From NCBI GenBank assembly GCA_039636795.1, contig CP143430.1, positions 2,666,001 to 2,730,000 on the forward strand: a DNA stretch of 64,000 nucleotides, written 5' to 3'. Position numbers and translations under genes: made by a program. This DNA is from Micrococcaceae bacterium Sec5.1. Lineage in GTDB: Bacteria > Actinomycetota > Actinomycetes > Actinomycetales > Micrococcaceae. Each line of letters opens with the position of its first letter. Position 1 is the stretch's first letter. Under the pieces are notes generated by a model. The model was not told the origin of the DNA and searched no databases. It saw nothing but the letters and a program-made list of their open reading frames with translations. Shown one piece after another: positions 16,735-25,821 of this stretch.

Positions 16735-18906
16735 CTAGCGGCTTGAATGGGGGGAAACGGCGTATCCGCTGAAGCGGGGCAGAGTGTTGAAACCCTCCGC
16801 GGCGAGTCGCCAACCTGGTGGGAGTGCTGCTCCACGATCAACAGCAAGGGCCAGATGGGCTATCGCAGCCAGGAGGCCACCGTTGGCAGGAAGGTAAAGA
16901 GTGAGGAAGCCCGGGATCTGGGGATTGTGCCCATTGACGAGGAACTGGTTCTTCGGCGACGGCAGAAGAAGTGCCTGAATCGCCCTCTCCATGTCTCCCA
17001 GCCGTGCTGCCGACATGGACATGACGGGATAGTCCCATCCCCAGCTGGATTGAAGGTCCCAATTCAGCCATACGGATTCAAGGGTTGCGCGCATGGCCTC
17101 GGGATCAATAATGTCCGTGTCGGGCAACCAGCCAAGAGCCATCAGCATGGAGGGATGGTCTTTGCGCAGCAGGTATGGCGGAGTCGCCAAGGCAGCGTAC
17201 GTTCCGTCGGGCATCAACCGGGGTTGATGCATGCGCCGACCGATAAGGTCCCAGTCCTCACGAATCGGTAGGTTCAGCCGTTGCCGCCATTCATTCGCAA
17301 CGTTCAGCGCCCAGGACCAGTAGGCGAGTTCGAAGGTGGGATCTGTGTTTGTAGCCCGGTCAACGAGGTAGCTTTCCTGGGCAGGGATAAGCGGCGGTGG
17401 CAGGATAAAGGTTCCGTCATGCTCTTCAACGAAGTCGGCCATGAAGTCGGCTGTCGCTTCAATAAGTCTGTAATGCTCCTCGAGGAACCCTTGTTCGCGG
17501 CCCTCGCTGTATAGAAGTTCGAGCAGGTGGATCAAATGTGGCTGCTGCCATATGAGGAACACGCCGATATGACTGGGCGATTCCCGCGCTGACGGGTCTG
17601 TTTGCTTCGGCCAACGGGCACCCTTGTATCCTTGGCGGCTGGCCGTTTCCTGGGCAGCCGGGAGGGCTGTGTTGTACCAGCCGAGGCTACGTTCAAGGAG
17701 TGCCCCGCGCCCCCACAACGGGAAATGGGCGCCATGCCACCAATGCATTTCGAGGTGGAACTTCCCGCACCAGGTGTTGTAAGTCAACCCTGTTTCTGCA
17801 GGCGGCGTCCCTCCAGCGCTATTCACTGCGAGGAGGTACTGGGACAGCACAACCCGGCGTTCAAGCTCCGTGGCGCCTGCGTCTGTGCTTCCGTCGAAGC
17901 TTACGGCGGCACCGCTCAGCCAGTAGTCCTCCCATGCAGAAGCGGCGGCGGTACTGACTGCCTCAAAAGTGCGGGGAGAGTCAGTCGGTTGAGGCGCCGG
18001 AACGGGCTGTAAGGTAACGACGACTTCGAGCTCGTCCTCATCGGTAACTGCCATCACGCGGGTCCCGCCGTCGAGCAGGCATAACGTACCCGTTGTCTCC
18101 ACTCGGACTTCGTAGGTTGTGGATTCCACAACTCTGCGGGCCAGCCATGTCCCGGGTGATGTCTCTTCCCAACGCACGCTCTCGGCCAACGGGAGTTCGA
18201 ACGGGGCCAAGTCATCGCGCTGGGGGTCGAAGATCCAGGACACTGCCAGTCCGCTGCGCAGCAGTTCTGATCTGATTCTCGTTGCGAAACTCTGGGCGGT
18301 GGGATGCGCCGTGGTGGCTACTTCGACAGGTACGCCTTGGAGCTGATAACCGGCACGCACTGTGCCGGACCACAAGTCGAGTTCAGTTTGTGCGCCCTCC
18401 AGTTCGTTCGGATGGACTATCCGGGGACCTGCCTCGGTTGCATCCAGCGCGAGGCGGCCCAGATGCATCCTTCTGGGGTTGAAGGCGAACCAGGCACTTG
18501 CGCTCAGTTCGTCGGGAATTGGATCGGCGGCGCGTTGCAGCCCCATTCGATCCAGGTAGGGTACCGGGCCCCTGGGGGTTTGGTGCATGGTGGTGGCATC
18601 TTCCTGAGAAAATTCCTGTCCGCTCCGGGTGCTGTACCAGCCCCAGCTCGATTGAGTGCGAAGGGGGATTTGGAAGTCGTCCACGTTAAAGGGCCGTATC
18701 TGTTGTTCAGGCAGGCCCCTGCTGCCGTCGTCGGCATTCCGCAGTGGATCCGGCCGGAGTTCGTGAAACGCCGGAAAAGTCTGTAGCCCGGAAATGTCCA
18801 CGGTCATGGCAACGTCGCCGTTGCCCACGCTCAGCGTGTTGGTAGCGTGCGCCTGTGTGAGCACGGGATTATGACGGCACACGGTGCTGCGCCGATTGAT
18901 TTTCAT
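16735..18906 (-). CDS. Six-hairpin glycosidase-like protein (GH65/GH95-type fold), unassigned
   Basis: 723 aa without a signal peptide. The N-terminal beta-rich part begins RHNP and NTLSVGNGDVAMTVDI. From about residue 385 a helical barrel follows, with YNTWCGKFHLEMHWWHGAHF, GYKGARWPKQTDP, WQQPHLIHLLELLY and GWDYPVMSMSAARLG, resembling (alpha/alpha)6 inverting glycosidases or phosphorylases such as GH65 and GH95. I cannot name the family or catalytic acid with confidence. It heads the minus-strand galactoside operon, and the TetR regulator diverges from it. A likely role is processing of an imported oligosaccharide with galactose or a related unit. The start at 18906 is ATG with a weak ribosome site. 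Confidence 0.7.
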   Translation of the reverse strand: MKINRRSTVCRHNPVLTQAHATNTLSVGNGDVAMTVDISGLQTFPAFHELRPDPLRNADDGSRGLPEQQIRPFNVDDFQIPLRTQSSWGWYSTRSGQEFSQEDATTMHQTPRGPVPYLDRMGLQRAADPIPDELSASAWFAFNPRRMHLGRLALDATEAGPRIVHPNELEGAQTELDLWSGTVRAGYQLQGVPVEVATTAHPTAQSFATRIRSELLRSGLAVSWIFDPQRDDLAPFELPLAESVRWEETSPGTWLARRVVESTTYEVRVETTGTLCLLDGGTRVMAVTDEDELEVVVTLQPVPAPQPTDSPRTFEAVSTAAASAWEDYWLSGAAVSFDGSTDAGATELERRVVLSQYLLAVNSAGGTPPAETGLTYNTWCGKFHLEMHWWHGAHFPLWGRGALLERSLGWYNTALPAAQETASRQGYKGARWPKQTDPSARESPSHIGVFLIWQQPHLIHLLELLYSEGREQGFLEEHYRLIEATADFMADFVEEHDGTFILPPPLIPAQESYLVDRATNTDPTFELAYWSWALNVANEWRQRLNLPIREDWDLIGRRMHQPRLMPDGTYAALATPPYLLRKDHPSMLMALGWLPDTDIIDPEAMRATLESVWLNWDLQSSWGWDYPVMSMSAARLGDMERAIQALLLPSPKNQFLVNGHNPQIPGFLTLYLPANGGLLAAIAHLALAVDRGAALPPGWRLAAEGFNTLPRFSGYAVSPHSSR

Positions 18907-19000
18907 GCGCGTACCCCACGCAGGTCGTCAAACGATATCTGGCCAGGGCGTGTCACCTTAAGCGGTTGACAGTGTTTGGGCATCTTTGCCTCCTCGACGC

Positions 19001-19029
19001 TTTGACCCGAATTCTGAGTCAACTATAAT
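19001..19029 (+). promoter_or_regulatory. Sigma70-type promoter with overlapping dyad, upstream of tetR
   Basis: TTTGAC (19001-19006) and a perfect TATAAT (19024-19029) are separated by exactly 17 bp and point at the TetR gene 64 bp downstream. TTGAC at 19002-19006 and GTCAA at 19018-19022 form an inverted repeat over the -35 box and spacer, a plausible operator for autorepression and for the divergent glycosidase operon. Confidence 0.7.
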
Positions 19030-19092
19030 TTCTGCTTAGAGGATAGCGTTAAGGTTTGAAACGAATCAATAGTTTTCACGAAAGGACTTGAT

Positions 19093-19686
19093 ATGGCGGA
19101 AAAGCGGGGGGAGTACGCAAAGTCGAACAAGCGCCGGGAAGCGCTCAGCGCGGCGGCGCTCAATCTTGTGCAGGCCAAGGGGCATCGGAATGTCACGGTC
19201 TCCGAGGTTGCCCAAATGGCCGGGGCCAGCGAGCCGACGGTCTTCTACCATTTCCCCACCAAGGAAAGTCTGTGGATCTCTGCCTTGAAGCAGTTTGACG
19301 ACGAGAACATCCGCAGCGTTGGTCATGAGGCCGGAGCTATCGCTGATATGGGCCGTCGTGCGGAAGTAGGTGTTCGCCGCCCCCACATTCCGCTTCTTTA
19401 TGCGGAAATGGCGGGCGCCGCCGTCGACCGGGAAAACCCCGCGAACCCCTACTTCCAAGAGCGAATGGCCCGATCCCTGCAGGTCATAGCGACCGATATT
19501 GAACGCCTGCAGGGCGAAGGCAAGGTACCGGCTGACATAGATGCGCACGTGGCAGCCCGCGTTCTCCTCGCGTGCTGGGAAGGTTTGCAATTCCAGTGGC
19601 AGCACGGACCTGAGTTCGACATTCGAGCCCATTTGGAATGGAACATCCGGGCAGTCCTGGGTCCTGACGCACTGACCCCGCCGTGA
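19093..19686 (+). CDS. TetR/AcrR-family transcriptional regulator
   Basis: 197 aa. The N-terminal HTH (residues about 15-62) contains NVTVSEVAQMAGASEPTVFYHFPTKESLW, the TetR signature. The C-terminal ligand domain is helical and family-variable. AAAGGA precedes the ATG. It diverges from the glycosidase/importer operon and converges on the GH2 gene, so it probably represses the galactoside cluster in the absence of an inducing sugar or derivative (inference from position). A strong promoter with an overlapping dyad lies upstream. Confidence 0.92.
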   Translation: MAEKRGEYAKSNKRREALSAAALNLVQAKGHRNVTVSEVAQMAGASEPTVFYHFPTKESLWISALKQFDDENIRSVGHEAGAIADMGRRAEVGVRRPHIPLLYAEMAGAAVDRENPANPYFQERMARSLQVIATDIERLQGEGKVPADIDAHVAARVLLACWEGLQFQWQHGPEFDIRAHLEWNIRAVLGPDALTPP

Positions 19687-19743
19687 TGGCTTCCGGCAGC
19701 GGCGGGGACAGTGGGTCAATTTACATCATGGGTAGAACTGGCC

Positions 19744-22209
19744 TCAGTGCACCAGGGCATGCACCAAGCGGTCCACGGCTGTGACAGTGATCGTGGCCGT
19801 TTGGTTCGCGCCTTTCACCGTGATGGTGATTTCACCTGCTCCGGTGGGGCGCACGATTGCCAGTGCCCTTCCCTCGTAGGTGTTGCCGACGTCGGAGCGG
19901 AAGGAATCCTGTGACTGCGGGTTGCCATTACCGACCCCCTGCAACACGCCGTCGCCCTCCACTACAACAGAGAAGGGCTCCGCTCCCTGTCTGAAGACGC
20001 GGCCCGCATCGTCTTCCAGGGATATGTCGACGAACGCGAGATCGCCGTCGGAGGCGTCGATGGTGGTCCGATCGGTTCGAACCCGGAGGGTGGGCAAGCC
20101 CTCCGGAGTCGTGAGGCTCCATCTTGCCTCCGATCCGTCGGCATTTCTGGCAATAGCCGTTACCTCGCCAGCGGCGAATTCGGTTTCGAAGATCGCCTTG
20201 AACCCGTTCGCGGGGCCTGTCGGGCGGACTCCTGTACTCTTGCCGTTGATCTGCAGTTCCACCTCAGGCGCTGCGCTGTAAACCTCGATGCGCATCGGTG
20301 TTCCCTCGGCAACATCCCAATCCCATGTTGCAACTGCGTCGCTGAAAGACCATTGAGTGGGGCGTGCCTCCCGCATGAAATTTTCGGGGGGATGCACAGC
20401 GATGTAGGGCTCGGCCCTGAGACCGAACACAATTTCACGGAAGTAGGAAACAGGCCGGCGATGTCCGGTAATGTCGATGTCCCCGCACCACGCGGTCCGC
20501 CAAGGGAATGGTGCACCGAAGGACTGGGGTCCTTCGTCAGCGTAGTTGACGCGTCCTATACCGGCCTCACCCAGGTAGTCCCATCCTGTCCAGGTGAAGT
20601 CGCCGATGAGATGTGAGTTCTGTTCAATGGCCACCCAGTTCTCACTGATCTTTGCGGGGAAAGTCTCGGTCCCCACGATGAGGCGGTTCGGGAACAGCTT
20701 ACGGTCCAGCTCGTACCTGCTCTCTCCATAGTTGAGTCCGGCAACGTCGACTACCGCAAAAGACTCCTCAGTGCTGTTGGTGACCAGGTCCGACGTCGCG
20801 ATGTCCTTCATCAAATCGCCCATCTGATTCATGGCTGAGTTGACGCCGCCTTCCATGTTCCTTCCCGCCTCGGCGAGGCGGTGGATGACGGAGACCATCG
20901 GATTCATGCCGTTCGTTGTGAAGCGGGTGGGATCCAACTGACGGATCTTCTCAGTGATGCGCCTGCCCCACACTGCGCCCAGGGAGTTTCCGGTCTCGGG
21001 AATCTCATTCCCGATCGAATACATGATGACGCTGGGGTGGTTGGCGTCTTTGAGCACCATCGCTTCGACGTCGCGCTCCCACCAGTCAGCGAAGCGCAGT
21101 GAATAGTCAAAGGATGATTTGGACTCGGTCCAAACGTCGAAGGCCTCATCGATGACAAGTAGCCCCTGGCGGTCGCAAGCGTCGAGCATGGCGGGGCTGA
21201 GGGGGTTATGGCTACTCCTGATGGCGTTGAATCCGGCCTTCTTGAGCAGTTCGACGCGGCGTTCTTCTGCCCTGCGGATGGTGGCTGCGCCGAGGGGTCC
21301 ATTGTCATGGTGAATGCACGCGCCCCGCAGTTTAACGGTCCGTCCGTTCAGGCGCAGGCCGTGCGCGGTATCCAGTTGCAGCGTGCGGAAGCCAAACGCG
21401 GTGGTGGAAAGCTCAAGCTCGTCGCCGCCGTCGAACACGCGGGTCACCGCTGTGTAAAGGTTGGGATCATTGACGTCCCACAGCTGTGGGTTCTTGATGG
21501 TCAGACGCTGGCGCAGCACCGCGGACTCAGCCGGAAGGACAGTTACGGGGGCCTCAGTTTGCGCGACCAACACCTGTTCCTGGTCAAGGATGTCAACGTG
21601 AACCCGCACTGTTCGCGGTCGGGCCCCGGAGTTGCGCAGCGTCGTCGCTATGGCTGCGACGCCCAGGTCAGCATCAAGGTCAGGGGTCGTGATCTGGACG
21701 CCCGCGTAGTCGAGATGCACGTCGCCGGCGACAGTGAGCCAGACATCACGGTAAATGCCCACACCGCTGTACCAGCGTGAGTCCTCGTGCGCGCGTGCCT
21801 CAACCCGGATGACATTCCGTTCCCCATGGCGTAGGTGGGGGGTCATGTCCACGCGGAAACCGGAGTAGCCGTACGGGCGTTGGGCCACGAAGTCGTCATT
21901 TACGAAAACCATCGCGTCGCGGTAGACGCCCTCAAAGTCGACCGCGACGTGGCAATCGCTCCACTCGGACGGCACATCGAACTCCTTCGAGTACGCGAAC
22001 GCACCCCCGGGGACGTAGCCGGTGTTCGACCCGTTATCGCTGGGAATCCGTGCTGATCCCACAAGCGCGTCGTGAGGTAGGCAGATAGATTCCGGTGGTG
22101 CCTGGCCGGGGCGCAACTCGGAGAAGAAGCCGATTTTCGGGCGAACGGACCACCCACTGTTGAAGGAAACGCGTGTGGGCTGCCTGTATTCGGTGAGGTC
22201 CTTCGTCAT
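19744..22209 (-). CDS. Beta-galactosidase, glycoside hydrolase family 2
   Basis: 821 aa from the ATG at 22209, with AGGAAGAG upstream. A 62-residue in-frame extension looks non-coding. Domains in order are a jelly-roll sugar-binding domain (FAYSKEFDVPSEW, GYSGFRVDMTPHL), an immunoglobulin-like domain, a TIM barrel with acid/base Glu402 (SIGNEIPETG) and nucleophile Glu515 (VGTETFP), then C-terminal beta domains like those in GH2 enzymes with a DUF4982 region. There is no signal peptide, so it is cytoplasmic. It lies beyond the TetR gene from the GH42 operon and likely hydrolyses galactosides of different linkage or size. Beta-glucuronidase or another GH2 specificity is possible. Confidence 0.92.
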   Translation of the reverse strand: MTKDLTEYRQPTRVSFNSGWSVRPKIGFFSELRPGQAPPESICLPHDALVGSARIPSDNGSNTGYVPGGAFAYSKEFDVPSEWSDCHVAVDFEGVYRDAMVFVNDDFVAQRPYGYSGFRVDMTPHLRHGERNVIRVEARAHEDSRWYSGVGIYRDVWLTVAGDVHLDYAGVQITTPDLDADLGVAAIATTLRNSGARPRTVRVHVDILDQEQVLVAQTEAPVTVLPAESAVLRQRLTIKNPQLWDVNDPNLYTAVTRVFDGGDELELSTTAFGFRTLQLDTAHGLRLNGRTVKLRGACIHHDNGPLGAATIRRAEERRVELLKKAGFNAIRSSHNPLSPAMLDACDRQGLLVIDEAFDVWTESKSSFDYSLRFADWWERDVEAMVLKDANHPSVIMYSIGNEIPETGNSLGAVWGRRITEKIRQLDPTRFTTNGMNPMVSVIHRLAEAGRNMEGGVNSAMNQMGDLMKDIATSDLVTNSTEESFAVVDVAGLNYGESRYELDRKLFPNRLIVGTETFPAKISENWVAIEQNSHLIGDFTWTGWDYLGEAGIGRVNYADEGPQSFGAPFPWRTAWCGDIDITGHRRPVSYFREIVFGLRAEPYIAVHPPENFMREARPTQWSFSDAVATWDWDVAEGTPMRIEVYSAAPEVELQINGKSTGVRPTGPANGFKAIFETEFAAGEVTAIARNADGSEARWSLTTPEGLPTLRVRTDRTTIDASDGDLAFVDISLEDDAGRVFRQGAEPFSVVVEGDGVLQGVGNGNPQSQDSFRSDVGNTYEGRALAIVRPTGAGEITITVKGANQTATITVTAVDRLVHALVH

Positions 22210-22462
22210 AATCTCTTCCTGTCGGTCTTGGGTGTTCCGTGGACGGGCTTCCCACGGTTGCGCATGCAACAGCCGCTGCAGAGGCCGGAGCAGGTCAAAG
22301 GCAGGGCAGCGCAAAATGACCTTTGCTGGGGGACGCGGAAGTACTGACTCTCCGCTCGGGCATGGGCAGAGCCTGAGATCTGGCGACACGCCCATGGTCT
22401 CGTTGCTTCAGGTGCACGTTGGTGATTGGGCAGCAGCTACGCGAACTGGGAAGCTTGAATTG

Positions 22463-22487
22463 AATAGTAACCGCCATGGTAACTATT
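22463..22487. promoter_or_regulatory. Long inverted repeat upstream of the GH2 gene
   Basis: AATAGTAACC (22463-22472) and GGTAACTATT (22478-22487) form 10-bp arms with one mismatched pair and a 5-bp spacer. It lies in the 295-bp gene-poor gap, 254 bp upstream of the GH2 start and 18 bp past the flavoprotein stop. It is too AT-rich and T-run-free for a terminator, so an operator is the better guess. Nothing else is recognisable in this gap. Confidence 0.4.
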
Positions 22488-22504
22488 GGCAAGGTTCGAC
22501 AGGC

Positions 22505-24268
22505 CTAAGCTGACGTCCCGTCTTCGTAGTCCGTGACGCCGGCCAGGTCGCGTCCTGCGATGTATCCAAAGGTGAGGGCGGGGCCGAGGTTGATGCCGCC
22601 GGCGGGGTAGTGGCCGCCCATGACTGAGGCTTGGTCGTTGCCGGCGACGTAGAGTCCGTTGATGGCTCGCCCTGCATTGTCCAAGGCACGCCCGCGCGGA
22701 TCGGTGGCGAGGCCGGCAAAGGTGCCGAAGGAGCCGGGGAGAACCTTGACGGCGTAGAACGGACCCTTTTCCACGGCTCGGAGGGATGGGTTGGGGGTGT
22801 TCTTGGGGTCTCCGCCGTATCGGTTGAATTCGGTGGTTCCCCGGTTGAATTCGGGGTCGATGCCTTTGCGGGCGTTTTCGTTGAAGTCCGCCACGGTTTG
22901 CGCCAATGCTGTTGGATTAATGCCGCAGGCGGTGGCCAGTTCTTCGATCGTGTCGCCCTTTTTCAGGTAGCCGGATCGGAGGTAGGGGAACAGTGGGACG
23001 GGCAGTGGTTTGGCCATTCCCAGGGGGAACTTGCGGACGTAGGCGGCGTCGGCGATTTGCCAGGCTTCGACGGGTTCGCCGTCGGGCGTTGCTTTGAGCA
23101 TTCCTTCGACGTAGTCGTAGTAGCCGTTGGCTTCGTTGACGAACCGTTTTCCATTGCGGAGCACGCCGATGCTGCCTGGTTTGGCGCGGTCCATGATGTG
23201 GGGGAATGTTCCTGTGCGGCCGTTGCGGTAGGGAACCAGGGAGACCGGGCACCAGGCGGCAGGCGATTCGACGTTGGTGTTGAAGCTTGCCCCTACGGCC
23301 TGGGCCATCGTTATGCCGTCTCCGGTGGCTTCCTTGGGTGCCAGGGTCCAGTGTTCCTTGCCCGTGGGGGTTTTAGGGAATAGTTCTGCGCGGCGGGCCA
23401 CGTCGTTCGGGAAGCCGCCCGTCGCGAGCACGACGCCGCGCGAAGCGTTGATGGTGTACCTTCCGTCGGGTGAATGTACGACGGCGCCGCTCACCTTGCC
23501 TTCCTTATCGGTGAGTAAGTGTTGGGCTGGTGTGGAGACGCGGATGTCAGCACCAAGATCGTCAGCTGACTTCAACAGCCTGGCGGTGAGGGCGGTGCCG
23601 TTGACGAGTTGCATGTTGCGACGATGGATGAGCAGATCCAGAACATGCCGTCCCACCCGCCATGTTGCGTGGAGCAGGCCCTGGATGTTGCCCTGGGATG
23701 CCGAAAGGAATTTAGTGAGGTCAGGTCCGGCCATGATGCCCATGCCCAGGAACGAGGTTTCGTAGAGCTGGTGGCGCGCCTTTGAACGTAGCTCGGGCTT
23801 GATATTGCGTGCATTGAGGGGTTTGGGGCCGACAGAGCGGTTTCCGGTGCCCGCGCCAGGAGTCTGGCCATAGATGTCTTTGATCTTGGCCCCGGGGACG
23901 AATTGGAGGCTGGTCTTGTTATGGAAGAACCCAACCATGTGGGGGACTGCTTCAAGGAAGGCCTCGATCCTTTCCGCGTTGTAGTTCTTGCCGAGGCGGT
24001 GGCGCAGGTAGGTGCGGAAGAGTTCGGGGTCCTCCTTGATTCCTGCGGCCGTGGCCAACGGGTTTCCAGGGGTCCAGGCCCAGCCGCCGGACCAGGACGT
24101 GGCACCGCCACAGACGTGCGCCTTTTCCACGACGATGACTTTCAGCCCGTGGTAGGCCGCTGTGACCGCAGCTGAGAGGCCGCCTGCGCCCGATCCGATG
24201 ACGAGGACGTCGCAGTCGAACGTGGTGCCGGAGGTTGCGCTTGATTCGATGGTTTTGGTGGTCTTCAC
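22505..24268 (-). CDS. FAD-dependent dehydrogenase, 3-ketosteroid delta1-dehydrogenase/fumarate reductase family
   Basis: 587 aa from a GTG at 24268. The FAD dinucleotide motif VLVIGSGAGGLSAAVTAA is at residues 21-38, followed by EKAHVCGGATSWSGG. The second FAD contact near the C terminus is HYPAGGINLGPALTFGY. The Tyr-Pro-rich form of this last motif resembles 3-ketosteroid and cyclohexenone desaturases more than the HGxNRLGG form of fumarate reductases. The expected reaction is alpha,beta-desaturation of a cyclic ketone, or the reverse reduction. The MHS transporter is 63 bp upstream on the same strand, and an isomerase and SDR diverge from it. The substrate is not known. Confidence 0.85.
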   Translation of the reverse strand: MKTTKTIESSATSGTTFDCDVLVIGSGAGGLSAAVTAAYHGLKVIVVEKAHVCGGATSWSGGWAWTPGNPLATAAGIKEDPELFRTYLRHRLGKNYNAERIEAFLEAVPHMVGFFHNKTSLQFVPGAKIKDIYGQTPGAGTGNRSVGPKPLNARNIKPELRSKARHQLYETSFLGMGIMAGPDLTKFLSASQGNIQGLLHATWRVGRHVLDLLIHRRNMQLVNGTALTARLLKSADDLGADIRVSTPAQHLLTDKEGKVSGAVVHSPDGRYTINASRGVVLATGGFPNDVARRAELFPKTPTGKEHWTLAPKEATGDGITMAQAVGASFNTNVESPAAWCPVSLVPYRNGRTGTFPHIMDRAKPGSIGVLRNGKRFVNEANGYYDYVEGMLKATPDGEPVEAWQIADAAYVRKFPLGMAKPLPVPLFPYLRSGYLKKGDTIEELATACGINPTALAQTVADFNENARKGIDPEFNRGTTEFNRYGGDPKNTPNPSLRAVEKGPFYAVKVLPGSFGTFAGLATDPRGRALDNAGRAINGLYVAGNDQASVMGGHYPAGGINLGPALTFGYIAGRDLAGVTDYEDGTSA

Positions 24269-24331
24269 TCGGTTCTGGCCTTCAATGTTGTTTGTTGGTC
24301 TCGTGTACGGGCTGGTTGGGTACTGCTGGGT

Positions 24332-25675
24332 TCAGCGGTGTTCTTTGTTGGCCCACTTATAGGACCAAAGGCTGGAGACCAGTGCTATGAGGCATAGCCC
24401 TGCAAGGAGTGCTGCTGCCGGGACCCAGCTGCCGCTGCTTGCCATCAGGGCGGTGGCGATCAGGGGAATAAAACCGCCGACGGCACCAGCCAGTGCGTAG
24501 GCAAATCCTGCGCCGCTGTATCGGATCCGGACGTCGAACATGTCGGTGAACCACGTTTGCTGGACGCAGGTGGAGATATTGTGTCCGAGGTTGATCAACG
24601 CGACGAAGCCAAGGATCATCGGGACCAGCTCACCGCTTTCTAGGGCCGCGAAGAACGGGGCTGCTGCAAGTGCTGCGGCCAGTGGGCCGATGATGTAGAA
24701 CCATTTCCGGCCGAACTTGTCCGCGAGTCGGCCCCAGAGGGCAAGGAAGGGAATGGCCAGGACCATGGCGACCATGGAAGCGGTCAGGACGGTTGAGGAC
24801 GGCGTGTCTGTGAAGTTCTTGACGTAGGCGAGTGAGAACGTGAAGCCCATGTAGAAGGTGCTTTGGTCCACCATTCGCATTCCGATCACTGCCAGGATCT
24901 TTTTCGGGCTTGTCCTCAGGGCTTCGGCCAAAGGTGCCTGGGCGGCTTTGTGTTCTTCCTTGGCTGCGGCAAACTCCGCTGATTCCGGCACGCCTGCCCT
25001 GATCCAGAGGCCGACGAGGGCGAAGAGGATGCTGATCAGGAATGGCAGCCGCCAGCCCCAGGCAAGGAACTGTTCTGGGGTGGTCATGGCGGTGACCAGC
25101 GAGAACGCCGCGGTGCCGAGCAGCAAGCCGACGAATGAGCCGATCTGGACGCCGGTCGCCAGGAAGTTCCGCTTACCTGCGGGTGCGTTTTCCACCGCCA
25201 TCAGGGCGGCTCCGCCCCATTCCCCGCCGACAGCCATTCCTTGGATGGCCCGCAGGGTCACCAGCAGGATGGGCGCGGCGACACCGATGGCAGCGTAACC
25301 GGGGAGCAACCCGATGGCCGTGCTGGCCAGGCCCATCATGATGACGGTGATGAAGAGCATGGTGCGGCGGCCGTACTTGTCACCGAAGTGGCCGAAGATG
25401 GCCCCGCCCAGTGGGCGGAACAGGAACCCGACGGCGAAGGAACCCATGGATGCCAGCAGGCCGGCAACTTGGTTGTCGGACGGGAAGTACAGGGGACCGA
25501 AGACAACGGCAGCGGCTGTGCCATAGAGAAAGAAGTCGTACCAGTCAACGACTGCGCCGACTGTGCTGGCCAGTGCTGCACGGCGGCCTGCCCTGGCGCT
25601 GATCGTTACCGGGGGATGGGTGGGAGTGCTCATGGCGGCAGTGCTCCCTGTGCTGGGGGTTTGGGGAGTCGTCAT
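24332..25675 (-). CDS. MHS-family metabolite:H+ symporter (MFS)
   Basis: 447 aa with about 12 transmembrane segments. The MHS features are WYDFFLYGTAAAVVFGPLYF in helix 1, the loop FRPLGGAIFGHFGDKYGRRT, and GGEWGGAALMAVENAP in helix 5. This family carries organic acids such as shikimate, citrate, ketoglutarate or dicarboxylates and betaines. It is followed by the flavoprotein gene, and a LacI-type operator lies 63 bp upstream in the divergent promoter region. A hairpin covers the gap between its Shine-Dalgarno and start codon. Confidence 0.92.
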   Translation of the reverse strand: MTTPQTPSTGSTAAMSTPTHPPVTISARAGRRAALASTVGAVVDWYDFFLYGTAAAVVFGPLYFPSDNQVAGLLASMGSFAVGFLFRPLGGAIFGHFGDKYGRRTMLFITVIMMGLASTAIGLLPGYAAIGVAAPILLVTLRAIQGMAVGGEWGGAALMAVENAPAGKRNFLATGVQIGSFVGLLLGTAAFSLVTAMTTPEQFLAWGWRLPFLISILFALVGLWIRAGVPESAEFAAAKEEHKAAQAPLAEALRTSPKKILAVIGMRMVDQSTFYMGFTFSLAYVKNFTDTPSSTVLTASMVAMVLAIPFLALWGRLADKFGRKWFYIIGPLAAALAAAPFFAALESGELVPMILGFVALINLGHNISTCVQQTWFTDMFDVRIRYSGAGFAYALAGAVGGFIPLIATALMASSGSWVPAAALLAGLCLIALVSSLWSYKWANKEHR

Positions 25676-25690
25676 TGCGGTTCACCGCAA
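25675..25690 (-). promoter_or_regulatory. Hairpin between ribosome site and start codon of the MHS gene
   Basis: On the minus strand TTGCGG-TGAA-CCGCAA forms a perfect 6-bp stem whose last base is the A of the ATG. The AAAGG ribosome site lies immediately upstream, about 15 nt from the ATG unless the stem folds. It could tune translation or be a protein-binding dyad. Confidence 0.4.
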
Positions 25691-25737
25691 CCTTTCTGTA
25701 GCTCGGCACCTTTGCCGGCGAGTGGGATAAGTGCTTT

Positions 25738-25755
25738 AATGACTACGCAGTCATT
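25738..25755. promoter_or_regulatory. LacI-type operator between the MHS transporter and isomerase genes
   Basis: AATGACT (25738-25744) and AGTCATT (25749-25755) are perfect 7-bp inverted repeats around ACGC. The even spacing with a central CG step is the hallmark of LacI/PurR-family sites. It lies in the 146-bp divergent promoter region and is the natural target of the LacI protein at 27464-28465. Confidence 0.7.
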
Positions 25756-25821
25756 TAGTGATTTTGATCATACGCGCATCGTTGGATCGCGGTCAAACAC
25801 CCATTAAGCAGGACGGAAGTT

